Origin: Callaeas wilsoni | Taxonomy: Eukaryota > Chordata > Aves > Passeriformes > Callaeidae | Assembly: GCA_013398955.1 (NCBI GenBank) | Contig: VWPU01012748.1 | Span: 1 to 64,000 of the forward strand | Length of the DNA stretch: 64,000 nt | Reading direction: 5' to 3' | In this document: positions 15,695 to 30,299 of the stretch, piece by piece | Layout of the letters: each line of letters starts with the position of its first letter | How positions within the stretch are numbered: the stretch's first letter is position 1 | Program-made: the position numbers and the translations under genes | Notes under the pieces: generated by a model | The model's database searches: none | Told to the model about the DNA's origin: nothing | What the model saw: the letters and a program-made list of their open reading frames with translations, nothing else

Positions 15695-16241
15695 TGTCCT
15701 GGTTTCAGCTGGGATAGAGTCCTTCTTAGTAACACACTGATGTTTCAGTTTTTCCTAACTAGAGTTTACTCTATATCAAGGACTTTTCAGCTTCCCTGGC
15801 TTTGCCAGGGAGCACGTACACAAGAAGCTGGGAGTGAGCGTGGTCAGGAGTGCTGACCTGACCCAGTCAAAGCTATCAGCCATATCATAGAACACCATGC
15901 TCAGTACATGAACTGGGAAGAGTTGGTCAGGAGGAGCTGATCGCTGTCCAGGTACAGTCTGAGCATCAGTCAGCACATGATGAGCAATTGTATTGTGCAT
16001 CACGTGTCTTTGTTAGCTTTTATTCCTCTCTCTTTCTCTGTTTCATTATTGTCATTATAATTACTATTATTGTCATTATAATTACTAATATTGTTTTATT
16101 TTGATTCAATTATTAAGCTGTTCTTATCTCAACCCACAAGTTTTAATTTTTTTCAATTCTCCTCCACAGTGGGGGGTGGGGAAGGGGAAGGAGGGCGAAA
16201 CTGTGTGGTACTTAATTGCTGTCTAGGGTTAAACCACAACA
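15695..16241 (+). mobile_element. Avian ERVL-type solo LTR
   Basis: Seen: it begins TGTCCTGGTTTCAGCTGGGA and ends GGTTAAACCACAACA, i.e. TGT...ACA. Inside are GAGCAATTGTATTGTGCATC, a T-rich ATT repeat tract, and TTATCTCAACCCACAAGTTT. From memory of the family, these blocks in this order are those of the ERVL-type LTR that is abundant in birds. No viral coding region flanks it, so it is a solo LTR left by recombination. The usual TATA-like block is degraded (agtacatgaactggg). No clear target-site duplication is visible (tagtt before, aaccc after). Confidence 0.85.
16045..16086 (+). repeat. 21-bp perfect tandem duplication inside LTR
   Basis: The unit ATTATTGTCATTATAATTACT occurs twice back to back (16045-16065, 16066-16086), in the ATT-rich part of the LTR. 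Confidence 0.9.
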
Positions 16242-18240
16242 AACCCTATTTTCAGGAATTCATATAAAAGCAAAATATTTAATACTGCCACTCTATTATT
16301 GAGTGCTTTCAGAATTCAAAGAACAGTGAATTGAAAACATTAGGCTTAAAATGTTGAAATGAGGATGCCTTAATGATAAGCATAGTCTCATTGTGTATTC
16401 ATACTAAATGTGTTAAAGGAGATTTGCAGAAAAATCTATTAGCATGTTTCATGACAAATTCTGTAGTGTAGCTTCAAAATTAAATGAAAGAAATGTTTTG
16501 AAGGAGCCTCCAAAAATCATCCATTCCAGCATATGGATTCAAGTTAAGACTACTGCTAAAGTAAGGCCACGATTTCACATGGTTAAGTCCGGAAAATTTC
16601 CCAGAGTGGTCCACAAATTCCCTGGTTGTTCCAGTGCTGCCCTATACCTCTAATGAAGGAGCTTTTCCTGGAATTCATTCTGAATGTCAGTGTGAGCAGC
16701 AGCAGGGGACAGTGAACATCTTCACAAGGGAGAGTGAACATCTTCACAAGTATCACCCATAACTCACACATTCCTGAGGAATATCTTTGGAAAAAATAGG
16801 TTTTTTCTAAATAACAGTCTCTATAGCCAAATTTGTTTCTGGAAATAGTCTCTCACTCATTATAATTCTCAGGTTACACCTGGGTATCATTCAGGCAAGT
16901 ACCAAACCAATAGCATACCACAGAACAATCTTAAAATTTAACTGAATTCTAGAGAGTTCCATGCCTAGAACTATTTCCCAGAACTGCTTTAATTCATCAA
17001 CAGGCTGTCTCTCCATACTAACACTCTTTTTCCTGAAGCCTCACCCACAATTCATTCACTTGAACTGCCCTGCATGACTTTGGGGCAGCAATGGATCCAG
17101 CTGTTACAGGGGTCCTTATCTTTCCTCACCCCAAAACATCAAAATATGCAATTGCTACTTGTTCATGAAAAGCCCCTTCTATCACAACATTTAAGACCCT
17201 ACAGGAATCTGCTGCACCCCTCTTCTGAATCCCTGCATGATTGTATGGTATTGTTTCACATAACCTCCAACCAAAAATGCACTGATGACATCTCTCCAAG
17301 ATAGCTCTTTTGCCACTGATGCAACCAAAGCCCACCTGAAATGTTCCTGCAGTGCCTCTATAAGACTGGCATTAGCTTAAAGAAAAGGCAGCTCTTGCCT
17401 CATTGCACTTATGTGCAGTGACAGGGTTAGAAAGAAGGGCAGACAAGGATTCAGTGCTTCCCACTTTCTTTTGTCATGTTTAGTGTCACATCAACAATGC
17501 TAAAAATACGCTGCTACATGCAGGCTCCAAGTTTATTTCCTCCTTCTCCTTCTCAGTGATTGCTTGTTGAAGTAATCCATGCCTCCTCACAGTTAGGCAG
17601 GAATGCAACTCTGTGTATGAAAGAGGAAATGCTGATCTTCTGGCTGGAGCTCTGCCTTGGTCACTTTCCTATACCTGTACAGCAAGATGTAATTGCCTCC
17701 ATGTTAGGATCTTACCAGTTTCTTGCGGTAGCAGCTACAAAGCCTCAATCCTGATCCACAAAGCGCTGGGTTATTTGAAAGTGGCTCTTGTGAAGCAACC
17801 CTTTTTGCCAAAGCTGCTGTAATTTGGGACAAAGCAGCCCAAAATGCCTTAAATGTATGAACTCACCCACCTGAACTCAGCTACACGAAAAAATCTCCCA
17901 GAGGAGGTCACATACACCCTCCACAGCAAGAACTAAAACCTTCCTCTTAGATAAACATGAATCATTTAAATATATACACATATAAAACCTTCTCTGACTC
18001 TATACTTTCGTGTTTATTTAATTTCATATGTCATGAGATGAGCATGATATCAAATTTCAGCACCGAATTATCAAATTGAGGAAAGGATTCAGGTAGGTAA
18101 TGTATTTTTAGGAGTTTCTTTTGTGGGTAGGTGTGTTCTTACAGGACACAGAAGTAGAAAATCAAGGTGCAAAATAAACCAGTGAAGAAAGCAGACAAAC
18201 AAAAACTCACTTTACCTCTCACCTTTACTCTCTCACTTGA
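16242..18240. other. No gene seen
   Basis: AT-rich DNA with short chance frames only. It holds the 18-bp direct repeat at 16711-16750. Confidence 0.6.
16711..16750 (+). repeat. 18-bp direct repeat, period 22
   Basis: AGTGAACATCTTCACAAG occurs at 16711-16728 and again at 16733-16750, separated by GGAG. Confidence 0.9.
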
Positions 18241-19560
18241 ATGTAAATGGGCAGTCTAGCAGTCACCAGCCTGTCCTTTTTTAGGGCAGAGAACAGGCAG
18301 AGAGGAGGAGAGGTTTGTGTCGAGCCTATATGTGCCATCGGCTTCCTCATGGCGTGGAACCTGCTGAAGCACCTGTATGTTCTGCACTCTGGGCTGTATC
18401 ACTGTGCTTCTCCCCCTCGGAATGCCTGCCATCCTCACACACAATGATCACCTCCTCCCCTCTCCCAGGTGAGACCTGGTGTGAGAAAGGTGTGACCTCA
18501 GCAGTGCTGTTCTGTGATCCTACACCACCATCCTGGCTAGATGCGTACGAGTGTGCAGACCCTGAGCTCTGCACGGACACCAGATACCTGATACTCAAGG
18601 AACCTACAGACCTGCCCCTCTCTCACACTCCAAGTTTCTTCCCTGGAGCAGCAACCATATTCCTCCCACCTGGAGCTTTCCAGGCTCGCTCCCCCCACCA
18701 GGAGGAGCGGCTCAGGGGCTGGTGTGTCACACAGGCTCGGCTCATCTCCAAGGCCAGGAGCCGACACAGCTATTCTGTTGATACTCATCCTCCGAGCTTT
18801 CTGCTGTGCCAAAGACGATCCCGTTGTCCAGGCGTTTGACTTCCTGTATCTGCACAAAGAAACATTCACTCTTCCCTCAGCTCCTCTTCCTTCCCTGTGG
18901 CGATCCAGTGAGGCTTTACCACTTCAGCACACCTCCGTGACCGCCAGGCAGCCAGCGGGACCTGCCTGGTGCATGGCCAGAGGGAGCACGGCAGAGCACC
19001 GGCCGTGGGGTCCTGCTCCTGGCAAAGAAGCCACAGGCGAAGCCCAGAGGGAGAGCTGCCGTCGCTGCCTCTCCGACACCAGCCCTCACAGCCCAAGAGC
19101 CAGCGTGACCTGGCAGAAGACGTCTCCATGGAGGTATGGCTGTACCCGGCGCTTCCTGCCCTGCCCACTCCCACCGGCCTCCACCCAGCTCTCTTATCTT
19201 CTGCTTTCCAAACAACCCTTCCCATCTCATACTCGCTCCTCACCTGGTTTACACCTCGTTAAATCAACAACAAAACCTGCCAGCAGGACCTGCCATCTCC
19301 TCCTTAGTCGCCATTCTCCATTCTGTCTGGGCTCCCTTAAGTGGCAAAGTTCAGGAAACAGGCTGCCTTCAAGGAATCTCCACTCCCCACACGTCTCATG
19401 GAGAAGGCCTGATACTGACAGGATTCCTGATGTTGCTACCAGAGTACGAAGATTCATCATTTTTTCACCTGGGTGCGCTTGACCCGAATTGCCTTGCTCT
19501 GTATAAGCTGTATCCACACACTGTTTGTGAAAAGCAAATGCTAATTCTCTGAATGAAGTC
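18241..19560. other. GC-rich patch with long overlapping frames
   Basis: This 1.3 kb patch is clearly richer in G+C than the flanks and carries frames of 252 codons (plus, 18724-19482), 174 codons (plus, 18315-18839) and several of 100-138 codons on both strands. Frames overlap on both strands, none has a recognisable domain, and none begins or ends at convincing splice signals. High GC lowers stop frequency and explains them. A decayed exon, a lncRNA exon or a weak CpG island remain possible. Confidence 0.4.
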
Positions 19561-22500
19561 CTGCAACCCTCTTACTCAAAACCTAACCTTAATGCCATTT
19601 CAAGGAGTGCGTGGCATTCTTTCTGATTCATATATCCATTTGGTTGTTTCATTTTCTCTATAGAACTGTTCTTTATTGCTACTCCATGTAAGAAGAAAGT
19701 AAAGAAAAACCCTTATAATGCAAACTAAAGTACAAATATTAAATGTTCTCCTTTAAACATACCAAGGTAAACATTATTTTAAATGCAATAGTTCATGTGC
19801 TGTTTTTCATGGGGAGAGAATAGATCAAATAGGAAACAGACAAGTGTGAAATATAATTAAAATAAATTAAATATGGCAATATGCATTAAGGGATGAGGAC
19901 TTCAGAATGAAAACAGACTATTTTGAGGTGAGTCATCATTTCAGTAGGGAAACTCTAGAATTACTGTGTCCTTCTGAGCTATCAAAGCTATGAAAAGGAA
20001 AAGTATGTCCATCTACTTAGTCCAATTTATTTTATAGTGAGTCATTCTATTCTCCCTTCACAAAATGGGGCCTACATTATCTTCCATTCTCACAGTCAGC
20101 TCCACACAAAGACTCTCTTCAGGATTCTGGCTGCCAAGGAGTCTTCCCCCAGGAAGCAAGGACAAGAATTCTTTAACAATAAATTTCACAAATACTACGT
20201 GAAATAGCCTGAAGTGGTAGAGAATTTTATATTATTTATCTCATTCACAGTAAGCAGTGAATGTAAAGGTACAATACCACTTCATAAAACTGTTTGTGAG
20301 GTTGTCTTCTATGCTAGACTCTGAGCATGAACTGGTCTCTATTTGATTGACATGCTACAATCAGAATATTTTCAGGATGACATAGACTTTGTTCTTTTGA
20401 AAATAGCTAGAAAATATTTGTAACAAGGCATACAAATCCAAGGTTGGTCTTATACACACAAATACATATAGGTCATAGAACTACAACATTACAGGAATAA
20501 CAGATGCAGTGGGATAGCTCACATGGCTATAGTGCTGCGAGGGACACAGGCTCTTCAGAAAGGCAGGGAAAAGAAGACAGAATCTCTGGGTGAAGCAGCA
20601 GCTAAAATATGAGGAACATTTGTACAAGTTGAACAACAGGGCTGGGTGAGTGCTTGTGGGTCAGGATCAGAGGAGAGGTCAGTGAGGGTGACATTGCAGC
20701 GGGACTGGGCTACAGGCAGCATGGAAGGGGTGAGGAAGTGGGGAGTGCTCCTCACAACAATTTCTTTAAACAACTCAAGGAAGTATCTGGACTGAATACC
20801 CTGTTTGGGTTTTTTCACGAGACTTAAGCTTTTGTGACACCTGCAGAGAACAAAATGGAAAGGCACAAGCAAAGCAGACAATTTCTGCAAGGCATCAAGG
20901 ACTGCTTCTTGTTGCAGGCAGAGGATGGGCCAAGCAGTGTCATACACAGCTGGATCTGCTATTCATAAACAAGGAAGAAGTGGCTGTGGATGTTACACTC
21001 TGTGAGTGGCAGGCTTGGCTGTAGTGACTCTGAAATAGTGAGGCCTAAGACCTTGTGGGGAACTGAGCAAGACAAGTACCAAAACACACATCCTGGGCTT
21101 TAGGAAAACTGACTTCAGCCTATCCAGGAGCTGGTAACTGGATAATACTATAGAGCTGGTAATACTATATCTTAATCAAAGCTTACACAGGGAGCTTGGG
21201 AAAGCCATCATGTCCTTGAAAACAACCTCTTACACATGCAAGACTGTTCATGATTCAGGAATACAAGCAGACTTACCGGGACACCAGTGTGGCTAAACAC
21301 AGAGTTTGTAAGTGAGCTGAAGTGCAAAGAGGCAGCACAGGAGGTGGAAGCAGAATATGAAATAGTTTATGTATTTGCTCTACTGAAGTGAAATATGTCA
21401 ACAGACAGCCACAATAGCATGTACAAATGGTATCTGTACCATAAATTGACACTGCTCCCATGCAGTCATTTGACCTGACCTGCATGTAACAAAGCGTAAA
21501 GGGCAGAATCAATAAAAATCCAGGAGATACAAAACTAGGGAAAAAGTGTGCGGTCAAAGGGAAATCAATCTAGCAAACAGAAAGAAAGGCATTAAGACGA
21601 AACAGGCAGAGACATTTTGAGGTGGGACATGGAGAAGGCTGGGGCTCAGCTGGAAGGGGACAGGGAAAGGGCTGGGAGGACTGGCACAGAGCCGAGGTAT
21701 TCCTCCACTGTCAACAGAGTGCTGTGAAACCCCCTGAGCCAAGGCGCCTCTCCCCCCCTCGCTGAGCATCCACAGGAATGTGACCTGCCACTGCTAAGAG
21801 ACACTCTCAGCTCAACGTGTTGAGAGGACTTAGTTTTGAAACTACTGAACAGTATGTGACCTGACAGGGGCTCCTATCAGTGGGGTCCCTGTTTGCTCCA
21901 GTTTGCTATTCTTAAAACTAATAAATGATGCACACAAAGAAGGTCATCAGCAGATCATTAGTGTTCCCAATGAAGCACTCTGCATTTTGGAAAAGCCTTA
22001 CTTAAGGCTGGCTGCTCAATTCTTTGTGCATGAGGATATGGTCTGCAATTAGATAACCACACTGGCTGATTACATTGCTTTATGTTTTCCCTATGCATGA
22101 GCTAGAACAAAATTTCAAAGGTTTCCTTTGAAACCTTCCCTGAAGGTCAAGTGGATTTTACACTTGTTTTTAATTCTAAAGAGTTTTCCTCATATTTTAT
22201 ATATCAACCACAAATTGAAAATGAGGTCACTATCTAAAAAATTAATTAATTAATGAGAAAATTAACAATTAAAACAATAAATAATATTCCCATTAGAAAT
22301 TAGTGCTGAAGCTTTAGCAACGCTCTTTCAGATATTACTCTTTAGATAAATACTGGTTTTTTTAAGAAAAAGTACTCTAAGACCAGATCATTACTTTCAG
22401 TTTCAATGCTTTCCCTATTTCCTACCCAATGAACCTTGCCTTGAAGTTGTATTGAAAACTGTTAACTAACACACTAGCTTGCCAAAACTCCCTTAACTGA

Positions 22501-25500
22501 GGCTAGTAGAGGCCAACACTGTGATTAAACAGCAGTAAAAGTTGGCCCACTAAGAAACCAAATCAATGCAACACCACCATTTAAGTGCTAAAAAATTCAG
22601 TGCTAATTTGATTCTTAGCAAGACTGATGACTACTTTTCTTCACAGCTTTGCAAAGCCAAGAATAAACTGCCCTTTTTGTGATATCAAGAAAAAAACCTC
22701 ATTAATGCAAGGCAAATTATAAATTGCACTGCAAGCCTCAGCTAATTAGGAATAAGCTGTGTTTTGACTGTTTTCACTTTCTCTTGATAATTTGTTTTGG
22801 TTACACCTCTTTTCAGTAAGTTTCAGACTCACTCGAGACACAAACAATTCCTTCTGCCATTTACTGATCTAAAGTTATGGAACATAATGTGCAAAGATAC
22901 GAAATAGTCCCTTAAGAAAAATACAAGAAAACCACAGATATTAGCCATCAGTTTGGGTTATGATAACAAATTGAAGTTTAACTAGATTTCAGTTTTTGCA
23001 TTTCACATGCACAAAATGCATTCACAAATTTCCATAATTTCCACAGAAATGTACTGTCATAATTAATTTAACATACATGAATGAAGTTTTAGTCTTCAAG
23101 GTCAGTGGTTAAAGGAAGCCAGGAAATACTCCTATAAAGTACAATGGATTATTTCCTTTTCCTGCTTATAATTACATTTTAAAAAATTTAAAATATCAAC
23201 ATTTCTCTACATATCTTACCATTTGCTTTTCCTCTAAAGCTTCTCTTCCTGACGCTTTGCTTTCATGTTTTCCTAACTCCATTTCCCAGGGGACTAAAAA
23301 ATCACCTAATATCCTGAGCAGAAGTGATTCAACCTGACTACATGTTAGATATCCCTGTACTTTTGGAGTCAGGAGAGAAAAGTATCAGGAGCGCTGTGGT
23401 GATTTCTGATCTGCATGTGTTTCCATTTATAGCCATCGAAAATCCACAAATAGAAGCGTGGAGAGAGGGCAGACAGCTGCCTCTGATAACAATAAACATT
23501 GGTTTGGTATCACAGCAAATTGTTCAGGATGGATTTTGGTTACCAGTCCCATTCACTCTCTCCTTGTTCCCCTCTATCCTAAAAGCTCATACTGAAAAAG
23601 TCCATGAAAATGAATAGCTAAGTCTCAGTAGCACTAACTTGAGTTCACAGAGATTATTAAGCAAGTAAAATAATGAATATAATTCACTGGCACCACATGG
23701 TGCTATGTAGAAATGAAAGAGTACAGAAAAATACTTTAAAACAGTGCTTTACCATAACTATTGGTCTTTCCCTGTTGAGGGTTTGAGACTGAGTTATCCC
23801 CATATTCCCTCCTGCAGAGTGTGCTCTCCTTTCCTAATATCAGAACATGACATCTTGCAGTTTTGAAATGCAGAAAGAATTGCTAAACTTCCAGCAGGCA
23901 GTGTGAAGAAATGACCAGTGAACAACTAAAATGGAGCTGACAGCCATACGAGGGTGGTTGTGGAGTCTGTTAGTTGACTGTAGAAGAGTAACCTGGCTCT
24001 GGTTCACAACGATAAAGTCAGGAGGCCAATATTAGAAACAGCAGGGCTGGAGGAACCTCTCAGCAGCTCTGCTGAGGATGCCAAGGTTTGTAACACACCC
24101 TTCTGCTGCCACATCAACTGGGCTCATGTTGTCTGAGGTGTGATTCACACACTAGGCTGGCTCTGCCTGTACCAGCAAGGGAAGGAGAAGCATGAAGACA
24201 CAGAGTAACACAAAAAAATGTTTGCTACTGTTAAACAAGAATGTGCTGTGTGGTAATCTGTGGTTCATTAGACATGCTGTAAAGCTGGCTGTTTAAACAT
24301 CTCACGAAATCCCTAGTAAACACACATCCTTTCCACCTCTTCCTGTCAACACATTGGTAAAAGAAGACTCTCCTAAAACAGATAAATAAGCAGCTAGGAT
24401 AAATGAATAAATAAATATTGAACCCTTTCTCATCTATCATTTTTCAACAGCCCTAACTAGGCACACTCCTTTCCGCATGGTTCTTGAGAGATGCTATACT
24501 CACGTGATCTTTAGAGCCTTGGATAGGAAGAAAAGGTAGCCAGTCATCTCCCAACAGACTATACACCTTATATATGAAAAGCTGATAAAACTTTAGACTG
24601 TTCCTATTCTGAAACATTCTTCAGAACCAAGGAAAAGTTACTTCTGTGACAACTGTTTTTCTTTAGTCTTTCTTTTACCTGTGTTTTTAGAAGTGCAAGA
24701 CAGCCATCAGAAGAGTAAATATGGCAAGGCAAATGCAAAGAACCAGTCAAATCTGTAAGGGCTGCTGTAGTAGAGGAAATAAATATGAGCTTGATGTCAT
24801 GAAGTAAAAATACACCCCGCTGTGTGTCCTGGGAATGCTGGGATAAAAGGGGCAAGAGTAAGTGACATAATACCCAGAGGAAACCAGCAGTTCTCCACTC
24901 TTCAGTGGGAAGGCAAACAGCAATAAGAAGTTCATACCTCCATAATCTTTTCTGTGAGACCGAAACTTATCCCTGTGCAACGGACTTCATAATGGCTTTG
25001 TACCACTTAAAGACCTCAAAGGAGGTCTTCAGTGGGCTCCAAACAGCAGCTTGCATGCTGCTGCTGCTTACATTACTGACCATTCCTGCGGTACAGGTGA
25101 AGAACCTGAAGCCCCTCCACTCCCATTTATCTGTCCATTTGCAATGGGTTTAAATGAGAGACAAGGACAAGGAGCACCTCAGGTGGGCACATTCAGCTGC
25201 ATCTGCTCGGTGCCCTCCCAGCCCTGTCCCACTGGTATCTGGGAGACTCTGGATGTCAGCAGGCTTCCAAACAGCAGCTCCCAGGGAAGTCACTTCCTCT
25301 TTGGGCTGGGGAACAGATATCCATGTTGGTAAAAGAACAGGCTCTCACTCGTGCAACAAGCCAGCAATGCAGGACTCGAGACATGTATAAGCAAGCAATG
25401 GCAGATTTTTATCTGGTGTTTATGCTGCATGTAACTTAGCACTCATCCTAACTACCCTAAAACTTAATCTTCAGTCATGTTTGTAGTCTTTACTTGTAGG

Positions 25501-28500
25501 GGCTAATACTGTTTTCATGTGTCAGTTCACTCTTTGATATCAAAGACAATCACTACAGAAAGACACAAGGAATTGACTATGGAGTGAACTGTACTCAATA
25601 ATTTTAACCTAAGATAGTGATGAGAGTATGCAGTTTCACAAGTGGGTTTTCCATTAATGTTTTTGTAAAAGCATCTAACAGCATTCACTTGAGAATCTCC
25701 ACTTCTCATGAATGGAAATTTATATTCTGGATGCATCATGCTGCTTACCATGCAACTGCAAGGCAATTGGAGCAAACTGCATTGGAGATGGAACATGAAA
25801 AAAAAGGCTGTGAATGCAAGAGAGTATGACACCAAACTTCATACCATCACACTAAAAGCAGGGAGCTCAGGAAACACTGGATGCAGGGCTCTTCTGTAGC
25901 CTGAATGCTATTATATAAAGACCCTGGAGATAGCATAGAAAAGCTGACATCATCTTATTATCTACCACACCTTGCTAAGCTTGACATTTCATCATTAAAC
26001 CTGAGGAAAGACCATGATCCTAACCATCGGAGAATTTGGTTTTATATAATCATGAGAGTACATTTCTTATTCCTACAGAGAAATAATGGTTATTCTACTC
26101 CAAGGAATTTCTGAGACACTGTTAGTAACTGTATATTTCCTGTTTTACTTCACAAGGGAAAACATAGCAAACAGGTGCTAAGTAAAAAGCATGTTCTAAA
26201 CATTGCCCAAATTACTGTGCTATTTCCAATTGCTTCTTTTTATTACAGTCACTTGTCTCTCGACACCTGTTTCTCTTCTCAGAGCAGGACCTAACAAGAG
26301 GCCAAGAGAAGTTGATGGAGGAGAGGGTTGTGGGCTTTCTTGTAAGATTCCAGTGCTGAATATTCCCAATAACAGTATCGTGTAAATAAGGCATTTAAGA
26401 TGATGTATCTTCTGTGCTCATTTGATCTGCTGTTCTTGGAAAAGGAAGCAAGTATCATGATGTTTGTGTGCCACTCTCAGCTGTGTTTTCACTCCTGTGG
26501 CTCCTGCAATTCTTTAAATTTGCACATTTTCATTTTCAGTCTGGCTTGGCAGTAGCCCAGGGCTGCCAGCCAGTGGCTGCACCACACGTCACACATCTGC
26601 ACTACTGCTCTCCTAAGCCCGTAGCTTTTATTTGCTCAGCATCAGACACATAATAAGAATTCAACAGAAGTATTAATTCCACCCCTGATGTAGCCAATTA
26701 CACTATCCTCAGTTGAAAACCATCTACTTAAGTCACATTTACCAGTTAAAAACCCTAAGACTAATAAAGAAATTACTCTCATAGTGACTTTTAAAGCTCT
26801 AATGTGGAGAGCATTTCTGTCCCACACTTAAATCAACAACAAGCACAAAACTCAGTAGACTGCCCCACTACTTGTAACTGCCAGTCCAGCAGGTGGCACA
26901 AGCCGAGCTTTCCAGGTTATTTCTGGTGCTGGCCCTTCTCTCAGCCCCACCGTGCCCTGCCAGCAAGCATCCCCTACGTTACCCCAGGTCACATGCACCC
27001 AAGGTCACATGCACATGCTTGGAAACGACAGGACCCCAGCAGCATTTCTAGCTGGAATTCCATGGCAGGGTCCCTGCAGAAACGCAGAGCATGACAGAGC
27101 TACCGAGACAACACATGAAGCAGGCTTACCTTCCAGGCAGCCAGGAGCCAAGGGTGGGAAGCTGATCCTTAAGAGAGGTGGGTCCACATTCCTGCCACAG
27201 CTCCCGACAGCTGCTGCTGTCACTCCCTGGTCCACCCCGCTGGCTCGGCAAACACTCACAGAGCAGGAGATAGCAGGCGTGGAAAAAGGAAAACAGCACA
27301 GGCACCACAAGTCTCTGCTTTGCACGTGAGGAAGCAGAGTCCTACGTGTCACCTACAGGGAGCAGGAGGCTCCTTGACAAATATTCTCCAAAGGAAGAAG
27401 TTTGTATATGTTTGAGGATGAAAACAAAGAAGGTTATTTCAACATTACAATAAACTGATTCCAAGAGCTCAGAGCCTTTTCTGACACGGCAGTCCATGGA
27501 AGCTGTACAGGTGTTCTTCTCTTTGCAGGTCTTTTGAGTCAATTGTTTTGAAGTGGACTGTCCTTGTGCTGGCAAGGTCCTACATCTACTGTCCTCCAGG
27601 AGTACAGATATGAGTGGAACAACAGACCTCTTTTCTGTCAGATATCCATTGTTTCAGCTATATGCATGATGTCCCTGAATATTACTGCTATATCCCAGCA
27701 AACCAGATTATCCTGGGCTGTAAAATATACATCAGTAGATTAGTTCCATAAAAAAAAAATCTTCCCTCCCATATTGATTGGTACTGTTTGCCATGCCTTC
27801 CTCCACAATGGTGAATGTAACAATGATGAGATGGGGCTAATGAAATACATCAGTAAAGCATTATATAACTTCATAGTTATCTTTTAAATGATGTGGCAGC
27901 TGAACGGGCAGAGGAGAAGCCCGTTCCCCACAGAAAACAAGTTACTGCTCTATAGCCAGGCAGTGGCTTTTTCTAGTCACCTCCCAGGTCAGCAGGAAAT
28001 GAGGGCACAGGATATCAGCTGTCATTAACAGACCAACTCCCATTGAGCCTCTCCACCTTCTGTCTCTGCCCGTTCTTATCAAACAGCCAAACCTCAAAAG
28101 AGACGTTACTCTGTGCTGATAAATACACCAGAATCAGACCTTTACCTCTGCTCCTTTTTCGCAGAACAAAAGCAAAACATAATCAACTGCCACTGATTTT
28201 TTTTTTCTTAATCAAAGCTTGAATAAGCATAGACGTTGATTGAGATATTTTGTAGAGCTCCATGTCCATAGAGAATGTTACCACCATAAGTTTATACTCA
28301 TTTATACAGCAAAATTCTCAACACTGCAATATGAAATTTGCCTTGAAAATCAGTCGAAAAGGACAGATAAAGCTCTCAATGTTTAAAAGTTATTTGAATG
28401 GCAACAGCAGTTGGTTAAAAGTTTGTAATTTTAACAGCAAATGTTTTGATTTCCAAGATCTAATGAAGAATCTAAAGCAAACACTTGTGCATGGGAAGGA

Positions 28501-30299
28501 AAAAGGAAGAAAATACCAAGCTCTCAACAGAACTCTTATTTTACTAGCTTTCAACTACAACTTGTTCTGCAACCTAGAGCTGGTTTATAACAGCTGAGTT
28601 GGTTTTTTTGCAGTCTAGTAAGACACAATAATGCAGTAGTAAACTATAAATTACTAGCTAGAGTGCCAAAGCATTTGTGGGTTCTGAGATTGGTATTTTT
28701 GCAACACACATTGATCAAACATTAAGTCATGGTGGAAGAACCCTGTTCATTTTGGAGGAAGAAAAGAGATGGGAAGCAAATATTTTAAATATAATTTCAT
28801 TTACCAATATGATTTAAGCCTATGCTTATGCACATTATACAGTCTTTAATATTAAAGTCATAGCAGGTTCTGAGATAATGTTCATTTTGCAAATGAATGA
28901 AGTTAGCTTAATATTCCAATTGCTATCTTCCACTAAAATGCAGATGTACAAGATAATAAAACAAAGTGGATGCCATTGACTTGATATCATAGTGTTAGTG
29001 CAAATCCATCTTTTCAAAATAAAATATCCCTTTTGTTAGTAGGAGATATTGTTCTCTTTGTGACAGCCATACCCTCCTAGGAACCTTTAATTCTGTAAAA
29101 GCCAGCTACCAGCATTCATTGAAGTTATATATGAATGATCACCTGAGAAACCTTTCTCAAGAATGTGAATAAAAGATAAGGATTTACCAGGTCACTGTGT
29201 TGTGCTATATTACATTTACAGGAAAATAAACTGTATAAACATCATAAAAACTATCAATGCACACTTAATGTACATGAAAAGAAAGCCATGACATTCAAGT
29301 CTAGCAGGGCCAGAGCCCACCTCGGAGTTAAGGCAGCACCGTGGAACCCCAAAAAAAGAACAGTTCCAAAAGGTTCTTCTTAAACAGCTTAAAATGCATT
29401 AGAAACCTCAATACCAGTGAAGAGAATTAAAGGATTGAAAATTGTTGTACAGGACAATTTGCTCTTAAATGCTTATCTCATACACACACACACATATATG
29501 TGAAATACAGGCACACTGCAGTAAGGCAAATTTAAAGTGTTCTGCTTATATGCAAGTCAGAAAAAAAAAAAAGTTTCAGACAGTTCCTCTAGCATAAGAA
29601 ATTTCTTCTCCATTCACTCTCAGGTATATAGGCATAAGATGCCTCCTGCATTTGAATCTAGTAAAATACAACTTACAGGTCCTGTTCAAATCTGATATAC
29701 ATTCACATTATTGATATAACTGGAGAAACTATTCTTTATTACATTAGAATGAGATACAGAATTCCAACACAAATAACATTTCTCAGCGGGTAAAAAAAAA
29801 CAGCACTATTTTAAGACAGAATTTTTTTTTTAATTCTCATAGAAAATGACATTAAAAGCGATAAATCAAAGGAGCCTGGGGGGAGATAGAAGGATGAGCT
29901 GTATAGACAAAACATGGACACAAGAGTTAAAAAATCCCACCCAACTATACAATTGTTTTCAGCGTGTTTTCAAATGGGTAAACTACCTTCTGAATAAAAA
30001 TCACCTGCTTTTTTCTCCATTACATTTAGGTGCTGCAGGGTACCTTTACAAATGGCTACTGAAACATGTGGTGACATTCACATACCTTGACCCAGTGCAT
30101 TTCATTTCAGGTTCACAAGTTCTTGCCAAAATAAAGTTCAAGGCAAAGAAATACAAACAGGGTTCTCCTCCCACGGCTTAAATCCATCCTCCATGTAATG
30201 GTTTTCACTATAAATAAGGCATAGCGGTTCAAGTACTACATTAAATGCAATCAAACAATGGAAAAGAAAACCACCCATGAACTCCTGCCAGAAAAGTAC
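19561..30299. other. No gene seen; one small GC-rich patch
   Basis: Mostly AT-rich. A GC-richer patch at about 26.86-27.33 kb has frames of 96-125 codons on both strands without domain or splice support. The (CA)n/(TA)n repeat at 29.48 kb lies here. Nothing else could be supported. Confidence 0.6.
29483..29501. repeat. (CA)n/(TA)n microsatellite
   Basis: A run of CA dinucleotides passes into ATATATG. Confidence 0.85.

Noticed and set aside
18724..19482. 252-codon plus-strand frame as a gene
   Set aside because: It lies in a GC-rich patch with equally long overlapping frames on both strands, has no recognisable domain and no splice support.
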